DNA from: Flavobacterium sp. CF108
GTDB lineage: Bacteria; Bacteroidota; Bacteroidia; Flavobacteriales; Flavobacteriaceae
DNA: 64,000 nt
NCBI RefSeq assembly: GCF_900129795.1
Contig: NZ_FQWW01000007.1
Span: forward strand, 248,001-312,000
Direction: 5' to 3'
The position numbers and the translations under genes were made by a program. The notes below the pieces were generated by a model, which was not told the origin of the DNA, searched no databases, and saw nothing but the letters and a program-made list of their open reading frames with translations. Shown piece after piece: positions 9,943 to 18,245 of this stretch (positions within the stretch are counted from its first letter, which is position 1; each line of letters begins with the position of its first letter).

Positions 9943-10986
9943 TTACTGACAGCCTTTTCCTTCCATGACAATAGAGCCATTTGAGTTATAGTGGTAATTT
10001 GCCTCGATAACACTGCATACTACCTTAAGAATATGCTCAAGATCTTCATCGTTTAGGAAACTGGCTGTTATTCTACAATTTTTAATATCTTGATTTGAAA
10101 GCGTAATAGAGACTTTGTATTTTTTGGATATAAGAGAAGTGGCTTCTTCCATGTTGATATTGTCAAGAATCAGGTAGTTGCTTTTCCATGCTGTTGCAAT
10201 TTCAACCTTAACCTTCTTTTGTTCAAAGTCCAGCGTGTTCTTATTTACCGTAATTTGCTCGTTAGGGGTGATCACACCGTATATTTTCTGGGTATCTCCA
10301 ACTTGTACTTTACCGCGCTCTACCGTAACTTTGATCTTATCGGATTTGCCATAGGCATTTATATTAAAAGCAGTACCCAAAACTTTGGTACTTATTTTTC
10401 CAGTATGTACAATAAATGGCTTTTTCTCATTTCGTTTAATATCAAAATAAGCTTCTCCCGAGAGGGTAACTTCTCTGATTGTATTATTAAAAGTTTTTTG
10501 ATCGTACTGAATACTACTGTTGTCATTTAGAATAATAGTACTTCCATCGGGCAGATGTATAACTTGTTTTCCGTTAAATGCAAGTAAGTCTTTTTTAGCA
10601 ATTGTATTTTCCCTGATCGTTATACTTGGAAGCGAAGACTGTTCTTTATAAAAAAAGATACTACCAAGGGCTATCAGCACTGTAATACTGGCTGCAGCAT
10701 ATATAAAATGTAAAGACGATTTTCTTTTTTTCTTTTTTTGCTGTATAGAAATTTCTGGAGGTGCAGCTACAGGTTGAGATAAAATTTGCTTTAGGATGTG
10801 ATCTCCCTTTTGTTGGTCAATGGTATCGGTGGCTTCATTTTCTTGTAATAAAGCATAAATTTTCTCTTTTATAAAATCATCATGCTCATCGGTTTTTATC
10901 ACATCCATGAATTGATTTAGTTCTGCTTGGGAAAGGGTATTTTGAAGATAACCTTCAACTAATTTTTTGAATATTTCTTTTTTCAT
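9943..10986 (-). CDS. FecR family anti-sigma factor
   Basis: Inner-membrane regulator of 347 residues that passes the signal from the SusC STN domain to the ECF sigma factor. The N-terminal cytoplasmic part (about 1-85) would bind sigma, one membrane helix lies near residues 92-115 (FIYAAASITVLIALGSIFF), and a periplasmic FecR domain follows (LPDGSTIILNDNSSI, then GEAYFDI and FIVHTGKISTKVLGTAFNI). A C-terminal DUF4974-type domain ends the protein. The gene is 215 bp downstream of the sigma factor and 98 bp upstream of SusC. Confidence 0.95.
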   Translation of the reverse strand: MKKEIFKKLVEGYLQNTLSQAELNQFMDVIKTDEHDDFIKEKIYALLQENEATDTIDQQKGDHILKQILSQPVAAPPEISIQQKKKKRKSSLHFIYAAASITVLIALGSIFFYKEQSSLPSITIRENTIAKKDLLAFNGKQVIHLPDGSTIILNDNSSIQYDQKTFNNTIREVTLSGEAYFDIKRNEKKPFIVHTGKISTKVLGTAFNINAYGKSDKIKVTVERGKVQVGDTQKIYGVITPNEQITVNKNTLDFEQKKVKVEIATAWKSNYLILDNINMEEATSLISKKYKVSITLSNQDIKNCRITASFLNDEDLEHILKVVCSVIEANYHYNSNGSIVMEGKGCQ

Positions 10987-11201
10987 CTCCTTATAATTAC
11001 TTTTTTAAAACTTAGTTTGAGCGATCTAATTGAAAAAAAATGAACAATATTTACTATATGGTTCTAAATATTAATGTTCCAATTAAGGGCGCTTTATTAG
11101 GTAGACTCTAAAAAAGTGCAAACGGAGTAGTCTAAAGTTAAAAAAAAGTAAAATAATTTTAAAATTAAAAACAATAAGCTGGTAATCAGTTACTTGAAGA
11201 G

Positions 11202-11789
11202 TTAATTTTGAGTAAAAAAACATCCTAAAAGGATAAGATTGATGTGATTGGTGAGTTTAATTCGAATAAATTTTAAGGCTTGTGCTAGATGTTTTTTAGC
11301 GGTCATTGCCGAGATGTTAAGAAGTTCTCCTATTTGCTGATAATTTAAGTCTTCCTCTTTGGCCATTCGATATACTTTTTGCTGTTGGGGAGGAAGTTGT
11401 TTAATTATTTCATTTAAAAGCGACGTAAATTCTTCTTCCTCTAAAGGGGCATCTGTGAGGTCAAATGAAATATCATTATAATTAAATTTACTTTTTAAAG
11501 TATTCTCTTTGGCAATTTGTTTTAGCATGCTAAAAATATGATTGCGGGCCACAACAAAAATGTAGCTTTCAAAATGAGCAATATCAGTCAAAGTTTCTTT
11601 TTTCAACCAAATTTTTAGAAACACGTCTTGCACTACTTCTTCGGATAAGGTTCTTGATTTGGTTATTTTTAAAGCGCAGGAGTACACTACATTTTTATAG
11701 CGATTGTATAAGTCTGTAAAGGCCCGCTCGCTTCCTTTAGATAACTCATCTAGAAGTTGCTTTTGGTTGGAACTGGAATTTACAGACAT
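11202..11789 (-). CDS. ECF RNA polymerase sigma factor (Bacteroidota FecI-like family)
   Basis: Sigma-70 region 2 is at about residues 20-90 (AFTDLYNRYKNVVYSCALKI, VVQDVFLKIW) and region 4 at about 120-175 (LPPQQQKVYRMAKEED, then the helix-turn-helix YQQIGELLNISAMTAKKHLAQAL). The hydrophobic C-terminal tail is common in this family. It heads the minus-strand block with FecR and SusC/SusD, so it probably transcribes that uptake operon when the cognate FecR is triggered. Length of 195 residues is normal. The gap to FecR (10987-11201) holds no further gene. Confidence 0.95.
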   Translation of the reverse strand: MSVNSSSNQKQLLDELSKGSERAFTDLYNRYKNVVYSCALKITKSRTLSEEVVQDVFLKIWLKKETLTDIAHFESYIFVVARNHIFSMLKQIAKENTLKSKFNYNDISFDLTDAPLEEEEFTSLLNEIIKQLPPQQQKVYRMAKEEDLNYQQIGELLNISAMTAKKHLAQALKFIRIKLTNHINLILLGCFFTQN

Positions 11790-11863
11790 TGGGTATTTAA
11801 TTTTGTGAAACGATAATTAGGATATCATTTCTTGATTTCTGATTGTTATAGTTATTTTTGGTT

Positions 11864-12277
11864 CTATTTTTTTATTGATAATTCTTTTTGGTCACCTGCC
11901 AGGTATATGGCCAGGACTACCAGATTCGATTTTTCTTTATTAGTACCTTTATGATAGATGTTATAGGACTCAGCAAAGCAGGTATTTTCCTTGTATTGTG
12001 TCACTTTGTGGTCCTCTGTTTCAACTGTCAGTGTACCTTCCAGTATATAGGAGAATACGGGAATCTCGTGTTTGTGCCAACCTGTAGTCTCCCCAGGAGG
12101 AAAGGTAATTTTCATCACACTTACCTTGGCATCTTTGACATTAGGATATTGAATTTTCTGGCCCATGCTGTTCAGGTCTGACTGTAATAGTTTTTCGATG
12201 ATTAGTTTGTCGCTATATTGGGCTTTGGCACCAAAACTCAGCATTAAAAAAAGCGCTGGAAATAACTTGTGTGTCAT
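11864..12277 (-). CDS. Secreted cupin-domain protein
   Basis: A 137-residue protein with an N-terminal signal peptide (cleavage after GAKA) and a single cupin barrel. Cupin motif 1 is visible as PPGETTGWHKHEIPVFSYILEGTLTVE, with the metal-binding histidines in HKH and the following Glu. Cupin motif 2 is degenerate (ENTCFAESYNIYHKGTN). Small cupins of this kind act as metal-dependent dioxygenases, isomerases or binding proteins; substrate unknown. Its upstream region carries the shared CTTAA-N6-TTAAG palindromes at 12387-12424, which suggests co-regulation with the enzyme genes to the right. Confidence 0.75.
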   Translation of the reverse strand: MTHKLFPALFLMLSFGAKAQYSDKLIIEKLLQSDLNSMGQKIQYPNVKDAKVSVMKITFPPGETTGWHKHEIPVFSYILEGTLTVETEDHKVTQYKENTCFAESYNIYHKGTNKEKSNLVVLAIYLAGDQKELSIKK

Positions 12278-12386
12278 GTTTGTAAGTTTTTAATTATGAA
12301 TAGGTTATCAAAGGTCTTTTTTTACTTTGACGGTTTTAAAGGTCTTTAATGTTTTCAAAGATGAGAAAATCTCTCCCTTTGAAGTA

Positions 12387-12448
12387 TTGAACTAATTTAA
12401 GATTTACTCTTAATCTATGTTAAGGTTGTTTATTGAACACCACTTAAG
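12387..12448. promoter_or_regulatory. Operator array upstream of cupin gene (shared palindrome)
   Basis: Two palindromes, TTGAACTAATTTAAG (12387-12401) and CTTAATCTATGTTAAG (12409-12424), have centres about 22 bp apart. A degenerate third copy (12433-12448) lies about 24 bp further. The same motif is found at 15815-15878, 17971-18055 and 21730-21862. It lies 110 bp upstream of the cupin start. Probably the binding site of a local dimeric regulator; which one is not known. Confidence 0.55.
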
Positions 12449-12489
12449 ATTTTGTGAGATTTACTGAGTCAAAAATATAGGCTATGTTC

Positions 12490-12523
12490 TAAAAAAATAC
12501 CCACTCTGTAGCAAAGCGGGTAT
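12490..12523 (-). terminator. Rho-independent terminator after the hydrolase operon
   Basis: On the minus strand, ATACCC and GGGTAT arms (12518-12523 and 12497-12502) enclose a 15-nt loop and are followed by a run of seven U (12491-12497). It sits 32 bp beyond the stop of the 12555-13295 hydrolase gene. Confidence 0.75.
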
Positions 12524-12554
12524 CTTTTAGTATGTACTGGAAAGTAGGAAATTT

Positions 12555-13295
12555 TCAGTGGTCTAAATTTGTTTTCAGCCACAGGTTTACATCATCAAAC
12601 ATCTGCTTGTTTATTGTATGACCTTCATCGTAGGGATGAAAATCGGGTTTTATACCCTTTGACTCAAGATATGCCAGAGCATCAGTTGCAAATGGAAAAT
12701 GAAGTACTGCATCTTGTCTGCCGTGTGAAATGAAAACTTTTAGTTTTTCAAGACGTTTTTGATCTGCAACAAGAGGCTTAACCTCGGGAAGTAGTCTGCC
12801 ACTCATCACGGCAATCCCTTTAATTTTTTCAGGTTCGGTAAGTGCTACGCTGTAACTCATTATACCTCCCTGACTAAAGCCCATCAAATAAACCTGTTTA
12901 TCGTCAAAATCATGTTCGTTTTTAAGACTTTCAATAAAATCCAAAATACTTACTCTTGCCGCCTCGGCCTGTTGTTCATTGATTTGTGGATGTCCACTTG
13001 TAAAGTTTACCTGAAACCAGGCAAAACTCTCAGAGCCAAGGGTAAGAGGGCCACGTGCTGATACTATTAAAAAATTGTCCGGGAGATCATTGGCAAAAGA
13101 AAAAAGGTTTTGCTCATTTCCTCCCACACCATGTAGTAGTAAAAGTAAAGGAGGGTCTGCTGTTTTGATCTTGGGCTGTCTTACCAGATAATGTAATGTT
13201 GTTTTTTCTTTGCTGGAATTCATAATTGTAAAGCTAAAGATTGAAATTAAAATAAGGATACCAATGGATATCCATAAGGATGTATTGCGGATCAT
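12555..13295 (-). CDS. Alpha/beta hydrolase, phospholipase/carboxylesterase family
   Basis: Serine esterase of 246 residues. An N-terminal membrane anchor or signal (about residues 8-26) is followed by a compact hydrolase domain. The catalytic triad is visible: Ser141 in GFSQGG, Asp195 in GRQDAVL and His226 in DEGHTIN; LLHGVGG supplies the oxyanion-hole region. This layout matches the acyl-protein thioesterase/YpfH-type carboxylesterases. It overlaps the upstream dioxygenase gene by 4 bp, so it is co-translated as the last gene of an AraC/SnoaL/dioxygenase/hydrolase run. Substrate unknown. Confidence 0.85.
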   Translation of the reverse strand: MIRNTSLWISIGILILISIFSFTIMNSSKEKTTLHYLVRQPKIKTADPPLLLLLHGVGGNEQNLFSFANDLPDNFLIVSARGPLTLGSESFAWFQVNFTSGHPQINEQQAEAARVSILDFIESLKNEHDFDDKQVYLMGFSQGGIMSYSVALTEPEKIKGIAVMSGRLLPEVKPLVADQKRLEKLKVFISHGRQDAVLHFPFATDALAYLESKGIKPDFHPYDEGHTINKQMFDDVNLWLKTNLDH

Positions 13296-14182
13296 GCTTT
13301 GTCTATTTTTACAGAGAGCATATTGAGTGATCCCGCGACTATGGCATCATTAAAAACAGTTGCTTTTTCATCTTTTTCGCGAAGCGCTAAGGTGTAGAGC
13401 AGTGGAATATAATGTTCCGGAGTAGGTACGGCAAGCTGGAATTCACGACCCTGTTTATCAAAATCGATAAGAGATTGATGGTCCCCTTCAATAATCATTT
13501 TTTTCATTTTTTCATTGGCAATATGTGCCCATTCGAATGCATATCCCGGGGTCATCATTTTATCCCATGCGGCGAGCTGCAGATTGTGCACAGAGTTACC
13601 ACTTCCTACAATAAGAACGCCTTTGTGTCTTAATGCGGCAAGTTCTTTTGCAAGTTCATAATGATAAGAAGCAGGCTGGGTATAATCAATACTCATTTCG
13701 ACCACTGGAATATCAGCGTTGGGATACAGGAATTTTATCACCGACCAACAGCCGTGATCAAGCCCCCATTCATTACTTAGTCCAACAGAAGTAGAAGTTA
13801 TGAGCTGCTGCGTTTCCAGGGCAAGTTCAGGACTTCCAGGTGCTGGATATTGAACATCAAAGAGCTTTTGTGGGAAGCCACCAAAATCATGGATGGTTTG
13901 GGGCTTTTGCATTGCTGTGACAAAAGTTCCTTTGGTTTCCCAGTGTGCTGATATACAAAGAATAGCCCTTGGTTTTGGTAATGTTTTTGCGATTTGCTCA
14001 AACCCTTGGGTAAAACTATTATCGGCAAGAGCATTCATGGGATTCCCATGCCCGAGAAAAAGAACCGGCATTCGCTCTGTTGCACCAAAAGCATCGGTTG
14101 CTGTTTTAAGGGAGCTGAGCTGCATTGCTGCAGCTCCCAATGGTAAAATGGCCATGGTTTTAAGAAAATTTTTTCTATCCAT
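13292..14182 (-). CDS. ygiD: LigB-type extradiol ring-cleavage dioxygenase (4,5-DOPA dioxygenase-like)
   Basis: Member of the class III extradiol dioxygenase family (YgiD/DODA). Residues that fit the metal site are His45 (FLGHGNPMNAL), His80 (CISAHWETKG), His143 (LDHGCWSV) and His199 (GSGNSVHNL). The first ~35 residues, with a basic start and hydrophobic stretch, look like an added export signal absent from E. coli YgiD; the mature part then matches the family's usual length of about 260. The enzyme opens catechol-type rings. It overlaps the hydrolase gene by 4 bp and follows a SnoaL-like gene by 12 bp. Confidence 0.88.
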   Translation of the reverse strand: MDRKNFLKTMAILPLGAAAMQLSSLKTATDAFGATERMPVLFLGHGNPMNALADNSFTQGFEQIAKTLPKPRAILCISAHWETKGTFVTAMQKPQTIHDFGGFPQKLFDVQYPAPGSPELALETQQLITSTSVGLSNEWGLDHGCWSVIKFLYPNADIPVVEMSIDYTQPASYHYELAKELAALRHKGVLIVGSGNSVHNLQLAAWDKMMTPGYAFEWAHIANEKMKKMIIEGDHQSLIDFDKQGREFQLAVPTPEHYIPLLYTLALREKDEKATVFNDAIVAGSLNMLSVKIDKA

Positions 14183-14194
14183 TTTTCACCTTAT

Positions 14195-14758
14195 TTATTT
14201 GCCTAATATCTGATCCATATAGGATTTATTATCCCAGAAAAGATATTCTTCCTGCATTACACCATTTTCCCAAACTCCAATGGTTGCCATTGGAAGCTTG
14301 AATTTTTTGCCTGTAGGCTGTATAAAAGTACCATCTCCTGCGGGCATAGGGGCTGTGAAAGTACCTTCCATATAACCCATTACAGCGGTAAGATTGCCTG
14401 AACCGATTTTATATGGGTGTTCTTTAATACGGGTGTCAGGTGCATAGACAAACATAGCATCAAGAGTTTTGATATGCTGTTCCAAACCTACCTCAGTATG
14501 ACCGTCAGGAAAATGTACTTTAATGTTCTTTGCGTGACTTTCGTGCAAACGTTTCCAATCACGGTTACTAAAGACCGTATAATCTAAAGTGTCAAAAGTT
14601 TCAAGGTGTTTGGCTACTTGAGCATTGGCAGCTGTAAGTTCCTTAATTTGTTTTAGCAAATCAGCCTTATCTTCTTTTTTTTGTGCAAAAACTGTAGTGC
14701 TTAGAGCTGTAAAAACAAGTACCGCACCCACTAATTGTTTTGAAATTGAATTTTTCAT
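14195..14758 (-). CDS. Secreted SnoaL-like (NTF2-fold) protein
   Basis: A 187-residue protein with a signal peptide (cleavage after VFAQ), a short charged helix and an NTF2/SnoaL-like domain. Supporting features are the helical start (VAKHLETFDTLDYTVFSNRDWKRLHESHA), HFPDGHTEVGLEQHIKTLDAMF, and the closing strand GVMQEEYLFWDNKSYMDQIL, which is typical of the ester-cyclase/SnoaL-like family. No specific activity can be assigned. It starts 82 bp after the AraC gene stop and is followed within 12 bp by the dioxygenase. Confidence 0.75.
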   Translation of the reverse strand: MKNSISKQLVGAVLVFTALSTTVFAQKKEDKADLLKQIKELTAANAQVAKHLETFDTLDYTVFSNRDWKRLHESHAKNIKVHFPDGHTEVGLEQHIKTLDAMFVYAPDTRIKEHPYKIGSGNLTAVMGYMEGTFTAPMPAGDGTFIQPTGKKFKLPMATIGVWENGVMQEEYLFWDNKSYMDQILGK

Positions 14759-14840
14759 AATGTATCATTTTTTTATTAATACAAAATTGCAATTATAGGA
14801 AAGAGTAACGGTAACGCTTTTGGGAAGAATGGTTGTGTTT

Positions 14841-15671
14841 TTAGGAAAGAAGCTTCTGCATTTCTTCCCTAAACTCAGTAGGAGTAAGTCCCGCTTTACG
14901 CTTAAAGGCATGGGTGAAATAGGTTTTTTCATTAAATCCAAGTTCATAACCTATTTCAGCTATATTCTTATCGGTGGAGATCAGCAGGTTTTTGGCCTGG
15001 GTAAGCTTTCGTATTTCGATAATTTCAGAAACGCTTTGCTGGAGGATATTCTGGCAGATAAGATTTAGATTCCGCGTGGTCATAAAAAGTCGGTCAGCAT
15101 AAAAATTGACATCTTTTGCTTCTGTATAATGTTCTTCCAAAAGTCTTAGAAAATTTTTAAAAGTTGTACCTTGTATCTTCTTAGACTCATCATCATTCAA
15201 ATTGAGCTTTCGCCTTTCTGATTCCACGATGGTAAAAAGGGCACTTAGTAATTGCCGGATTACTGCAAAGTCAGGAGCATCCTGTTGGTATTCATCAAAG
15301 ATTATTTTACAGATGGTGTCTAATTTTTTAAAACATATATTGCTTTGCATTGAAATATTGGCCTTGTCGTGGAATGATGCATAAAGACTGAAGGTAGTCT
15401 CTGCAATAAATTCACTTTTGAATCTCAGTACCCACATATCGCACTGATTGTCCTTTACAAGGGGTCTTACACGATGAATTTTTCCCTGTGTTACAAAACT
15501 AATAAAAGGGGCATCCATCAGACGGGATTTAAAATCGATAAAATGTTCAAGCTGGCCTTTTCCCCCTATGATTAATTCTTCAAAATTATGGGCATGGGGC
15601 TCATTTACAGAATGCATGATCTTCTGGGATTCGGCAGCAGTAATACGAAACATATTAAAAATTTCAGTCAT
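14841..15671 (-). CDS. AraC family transcriptional regulator
   Basis: The 276-residue protein has an N-terminal cupin-like sensing half (about 20-160) and a C-terminal AraC/HTH_18 domain (about 175-275) with two helix-turn-helix units. The second ends in the family signature ELGFNEKTYFTHAFKRKAGLTPTEFR. It is the first gene of a minus-strand run with the SnoaL-like, dioxygenase and hydrolase genes, and is divergent from the tautomerase. The shared intergenic region holds three copies of the repeated palindrome. That divergent, operator-flanked position makes it the leading candidate regulator of the local regulon (inference). Confidence 0.92.
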   Translation of the reverse strand: MTEIFNMFRITAAESQKIMHSVNEPHAHNFEELIIGGKGQLEHFIDFKSRLMDAPFISFVTQGKIHRVRPLVKDNQCDMWVLRFKSEFIAETTFSLYASFHDKANISMQSNICFKKLDTICKIIFDEYQQDAPDFAVIRQLLSALFTIVESERRKLNLNDDESKKIQGTTFKNFLRLLEEHYTEAKDVNFYADRLFMTTRNLNLICQNILQQSVSEIIEIRKLTQAKNLLISTDKNIAEIGYELGFNEKTYFTHAFKRKAGLTPTEFREEMQKLLS

Positions 15672-15814
15672 AGTATGCTTTTTAAGAGTAGGTTAAAGGT
15701 AATTTTTTTTGAAATAGGTAGTATAAAAGTAGCACTGTAAAGCGTTGTGAGTAAAGTGTGTTATTGGAATTAAGAAATATTCTACAAAATTAGAGAATTG
15801 TAAGATTGCGAATG

Positions 15815-15878
15815 CTTAATATAGATTAAGAAGTAGTATTAAACTAAGTTAAGAGTATTTCTTAAACTCGTTTATAAG
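15815..15878. promoter_or_regulatory. Three-copy operator array between AraC and tautomerase genes
   Basis: CTTAATATAGATTAAG (15815-15830), TTAAACTAAGTTAAG (15839-15853) and a third copy (15861-15878, CTTAAACTCGTTTATAAG) are spaced about 23.5 bp centre to centre, roughly two helical turns. The linker TTAAGAGTATTTCTTAA between copies two and three (15849-15865) is identical to the one in the alcohol dehydrogenase upstream array. The array lies 144 bp upstream of the AraC start and about 100 bp upstream of the tautomerase start, so it can serve both directions. The rest of this 307-bp gap shows nothing else. Confidence 0.65.
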
Positions 15879-15978
15879 TGGCATCAGCAGTTTTGTTGCA
15901 ATTTTGTACCACAGAATGATTATCGTAAAGATAATGACCAGCTGTAAAATTAAAGTAAAACATTTAAATAAGAAAAAC

Positions 15979-16200
15979 ATGCCACACGTAGTTGTAAAAT
16001 TGTATCCTGGAACTTCTGAGGAACAAAAAGAAAAAATAGCACAAGAGATTACCCAGGTAATCATGAAAGGTGCTGACAAACCTGAATCAGCCGTTTCTAT
16101 TGCTATCAGTGAGGTAGCAGAAGATCTTTGGATGCAAGAGGTATATGATAAAGAAATAAAGCCTAATATGGAAAAGCTTTATAAAAAACCAGGTTATTAA
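15979..16200 (+). CDS. 4-oxalocrotonate tautomerase family protein
   Basis: A 73-residue tautomerase-fold enzyme. The frame is open from 15904, but the ATG at 15979 puts a proline directly after Met (MPHVVVKLYPG), which is the catalytic N-terminal Pro1 of this superfamily and decides the start. The following residues (SEEQKEKIAQEITQVIMKGADKPESAVSIAI) match the family helix and strand. Such enzymes isomerise enol/keto intermediates of aromatic ring-cleavage pathways, which fits the LigB dioxygenase across the divergent promoter. It heads a plus-strand run with a SnoaL-like gene and a small ORF. Confidence 0.88.
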   Translation: MPHVVVKLYPGTSEEQKEKIAQEITQVIMKGADKPESAVSIAISEVAEDLWMQEVYDKEIKPNMEKLYKKPGY

Positions 16201-16228
16201 GAGATTTAATTAAATAAGTCATAAAGCT

Positions 16229-16624
16229 ATGAATTGTCAAAAGGAAAAAGAAGCGGTAAGTGCAGTATTGGGCAATTTTGCCCAGGTACTAAATACAGGC
16301 CAGTGCGTTTCGATCCCGGAGTTTTTTGCCCATGATGGTATTTTCATACCTGAAGGGATGAAAATGATTATTGGACGTGATCAATTGGGTAAAACAGATA
16401 AAGGCTATCTTAGACGATCCAATTTTAAAATTAGTTATACTGTTAAAGACATTACAATAGACGGTCAATATGCTTTTGTAGAAGCTCTTGCCACTACAAC
16501 AGAAAATCGTGTTTCGGACTTAAAGCTTGAAAAGAAGACCAGTACTGATTTTTTTGTTCTTAAAATGGCAGGGGAACACTGGAAGATTTACCGCTATATT
16601 TTTAATAATGTTCGTGTGCAGTAG
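16229..16624 (+). CDS. SnoaL-like/DUF4440-type NTF2-fold protein
   Basis: A 131-residue cytoplasmic protein without signal peptide. The helix AVSAVLGNFAQVLNTGQ, the loop FFAHDGIFIPEG, and the paired strands VKDITIDGQYAFVEALATTTE and FFVLKMAGEHWKIYRYIFN form the usual cone-shaped NTF2 fold seen in ketosteroid-isomerase-like and SnoaL-like proteins. It follows the tautomerase by 28 bp and is probably co-transcribed. No substrate is suggested by the sequence. Confidence 0.78.
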   Translation: MNCQKEKEAVSAVLGNFAQVLNTGQCVSIPEFFAHDGIFIPEGMKMIIGRDQLGKTDKGYLRRSNFKISYTVKDITIDGQYAFVEALATTTENRVSDLKLEKKTSTDFFVLKMAGEHWKIYRYIFNNVRVQ

Positions 16625-16644
16625 CCGTTTTAAATAAACTGGGA

Positions 16645-16851
16645 ATGTATGAGGGCAGTGTTGTATTACAAAAGGCAGATGGGGCTGATTTTTTTTTAAA
16701 AGTTACCTCTTTGCAGGCTACCTCTTTGGTTTGGCTTGACTGCATTGCCTTGGGGAGAACGGCAGATGAATTGACTCACCAACTTTTGGCGGAATATAAG
16801 CTTTGGATTAATCCGGCACCATATATGGAACTTCGGGTGAGGGTTTTATAA
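16645..16851 (+). CDS. Small hypothetical protein (68 aa)
   Basis: ATG 20 bp after the SnoaL-like stop, same strand, ending 219 bp before the next gene on the opposite strand. The peptide (MYEGSVVLQKADGADFF, then a helix-prone ADELTHQLLAEYKLWI) has balanced composition and no membrane segment. I do not recognise it. Its place at the end of a tight run supports a real gene; its short length and lack of known relatives argue for caution. Confidence 0.4.
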   Translation: MYEGSVVLQKADGADFFLKVTSLQATSLVWLDCIALGRTADELTHQLLAEYKLWINPAPYMELRVRVL

Positions 16852-17010
16852 GGATTAACATTGCAACTCAAAAAGCTGTTTTACAAATGGGTTTTGGCAG
16901 GTTGTTAAATGGATTGTCTTAAAGCACGTTAGCATTATTATTGACAATTAAACAGTAGGATTTTAATGTAGTTTTTTTTGATTTTATGAGACAAAGCAAT
17001 AGAGCAAGGT

Positions 17011-17048
17011 AAAAAAGAGGCTGCCTAAGATTTTAGACAGCCTCTTTA
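17011..17048 (-). terminator. Rho-independent terminator of the YceI gene
   Basis: An inverted repeat of about 12 bp per arm (AAAGAGGCTGTC against GGCAGCCTCTTT, minus strand, one G-U pair) with a 10-nt loop is followed by a T run on the minus strand. It sits 23 bp past the YceI stop. The A-rich start on the plus strand may also end transcripts from the tautomerase run. Confidence 0.8.
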
Positions 17049-17070
17049 AGAATAATAATTAACCGTTAGC

Positions 17071-17748
17071 TTATTTTTTGGCTGCACTTACATTAATACC
17101 AATCTCAATATCTTTACTGATCATCCATTCTGCAGGATCTGCTTGTGAAGCTCCAAATTTGATATCCCAATCTGTACGGTTAACTGTGAATTTAGCCTGT
17201 AGCGTTGCAGTACCGTCTACTATAGTAACTTTTGCAGGGAAAGTCACATTAAGGGCTTTGCCTTTAAGGGTAAGGTTACCGCTTATCGTTTTATTAGCAC
17301 CTTCTACCGCGTCTTTTACGGGAGTATCTAAGTTAGTAACACTGGTAATTTTAAAGCCAGCAGTTGGATTTTTTTCAACATCAAAAAAGTCAGCGCTTTT
17401 TAGGTGGCTTTCTAATTCCGAATATTTTTTGTCTTTTTCGGTCACCGATGCCGGGTCTACTTTAAGTGACTGCATATCTATTACAAAGTCACCTGCTGTT
17501 AGCTCGTTAGCTTCAATTGAGACTTCACCTGATTTAATGGAAAGTGTTCCCCAACGAGGTGAAAAACCCCCTTTGTGAAATGCTTTCCAGTCTACTTTAG
17601 ACCTTTGGAAGTTCACTACCAATACTTCTCCCTTTTTTTCGGCAACTTGTTGTTCTTCGCCTGTTGTTGTTTCGCTTGATGATTTTCCACCACATGCCGT
17701 TAAAAATAAAGTAACCGCTGCCAATGTTAATACATTAAATTTTTTCAT
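17071..17748 (-). CDS. YceI family lipoprotein
   Basis: A 225-residue protein with a lipoprotein signal (lipobox LTAC, Cys19) and a Ser/Thr/Glu-rich linker, followed by a YceI lipocalin-like domain from about residue 45. Family features include the start of the barrel (VDWKAFHKGGFSPRWGTLSIKSGEV), the loop SELESHLKSADFFDVEKNPTAGFKI, and the end DWDIKFGASQADPAEWMISKDIEIGI. YceI proteins bind isoprenoid-type lipids. The gene is divergent from the alcohol dehydrogenase and shares its operator region. Confidence 0.92.
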   Translation of the reverse strand: MKKFNVLTLAAVTLFLTACGGKSSSETTTGEEQQVAEKKGEVLVVNFQRSKVDWKAFHKGGFSPRWGTLSIKSGEVSIEANELTAGDFVIDMQSLKVDPASVTEKDKKYSELESHLKSADFFDVEKNPTAGFKITSVTNLDTPVKDAVEGANKTISGNLTLKGKALNVTFPAKVTIVDGTATLQAKFTVNRTDWDIKFGASQADPAEWMISKDIEIGINVSAAKK

Positions 17749-17970
17749 TTGTTTATGTTTAAATAGATTAAAAGGTTTATTACTTACAAGTCCTATTTTA
17801 ATGCAAAGTTCATTGATTAAAAATAGACGGGGTTACAATAATCAGAAATTTAGTGACAATTTAAGGAAAAAAACTATCATGGGTTTTACTATCGATGATT
17901 TTAAGAGGTTAGCAAAATGATATCTACCCTTTTTTAAGGATATAACCGATAATGATATAAAGAGGATTAT

Positions 17971-18055
17971 ATTATCTGATTTTAAGTGTATTACTTAAAC
18001 TAAATTAAGAGTATTTCTTAATATAGTTTAAGGGCATATGTTTATAATTATAAAG
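17971..18055. promoter_or_regulatory. Operator array between YceI and alcohol dehydrogenase genes
   Basis: Two clear copies, CTTAAACTAAATTAAG (17994-18009) and CTTAATATAGTTTAAG (18017-18032), are nearly inverted copies of each other with centres exactly 23 bp apart. Weaker copies one step out on each side (17971-17986 and 18040-18055) keep the same phase, giving a four-step ladder. The array is 223 bp upstream of YceI and 190-270 bp upstream of the dehydrogenase. The rest of this 497-bp gap shows no gene. Confidence 0.6.
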
Positions 18056-18245
18056 AACTTTGATAGGAAGATTATAAGGAATATTTTTTTATCTAAACTT
18101 ATAGCCGAAATATTGATGTTATTATTGTCATTTTAAGGCTCTTCTTTTGAAATAGCAATAGCATCTTTTTACTAAAACATTTAATTATAATTTATGGTAT
18201 GAGTAAATAAACATACCAAATTCAGCAACTTTAAAATTTAAATTT

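Noticed and set aside
17078..17578. 166-codon plus-strand frame over the YceI gene
   Set aside because: Antisense to a well supported lipoprotein gene; no protein-like features.
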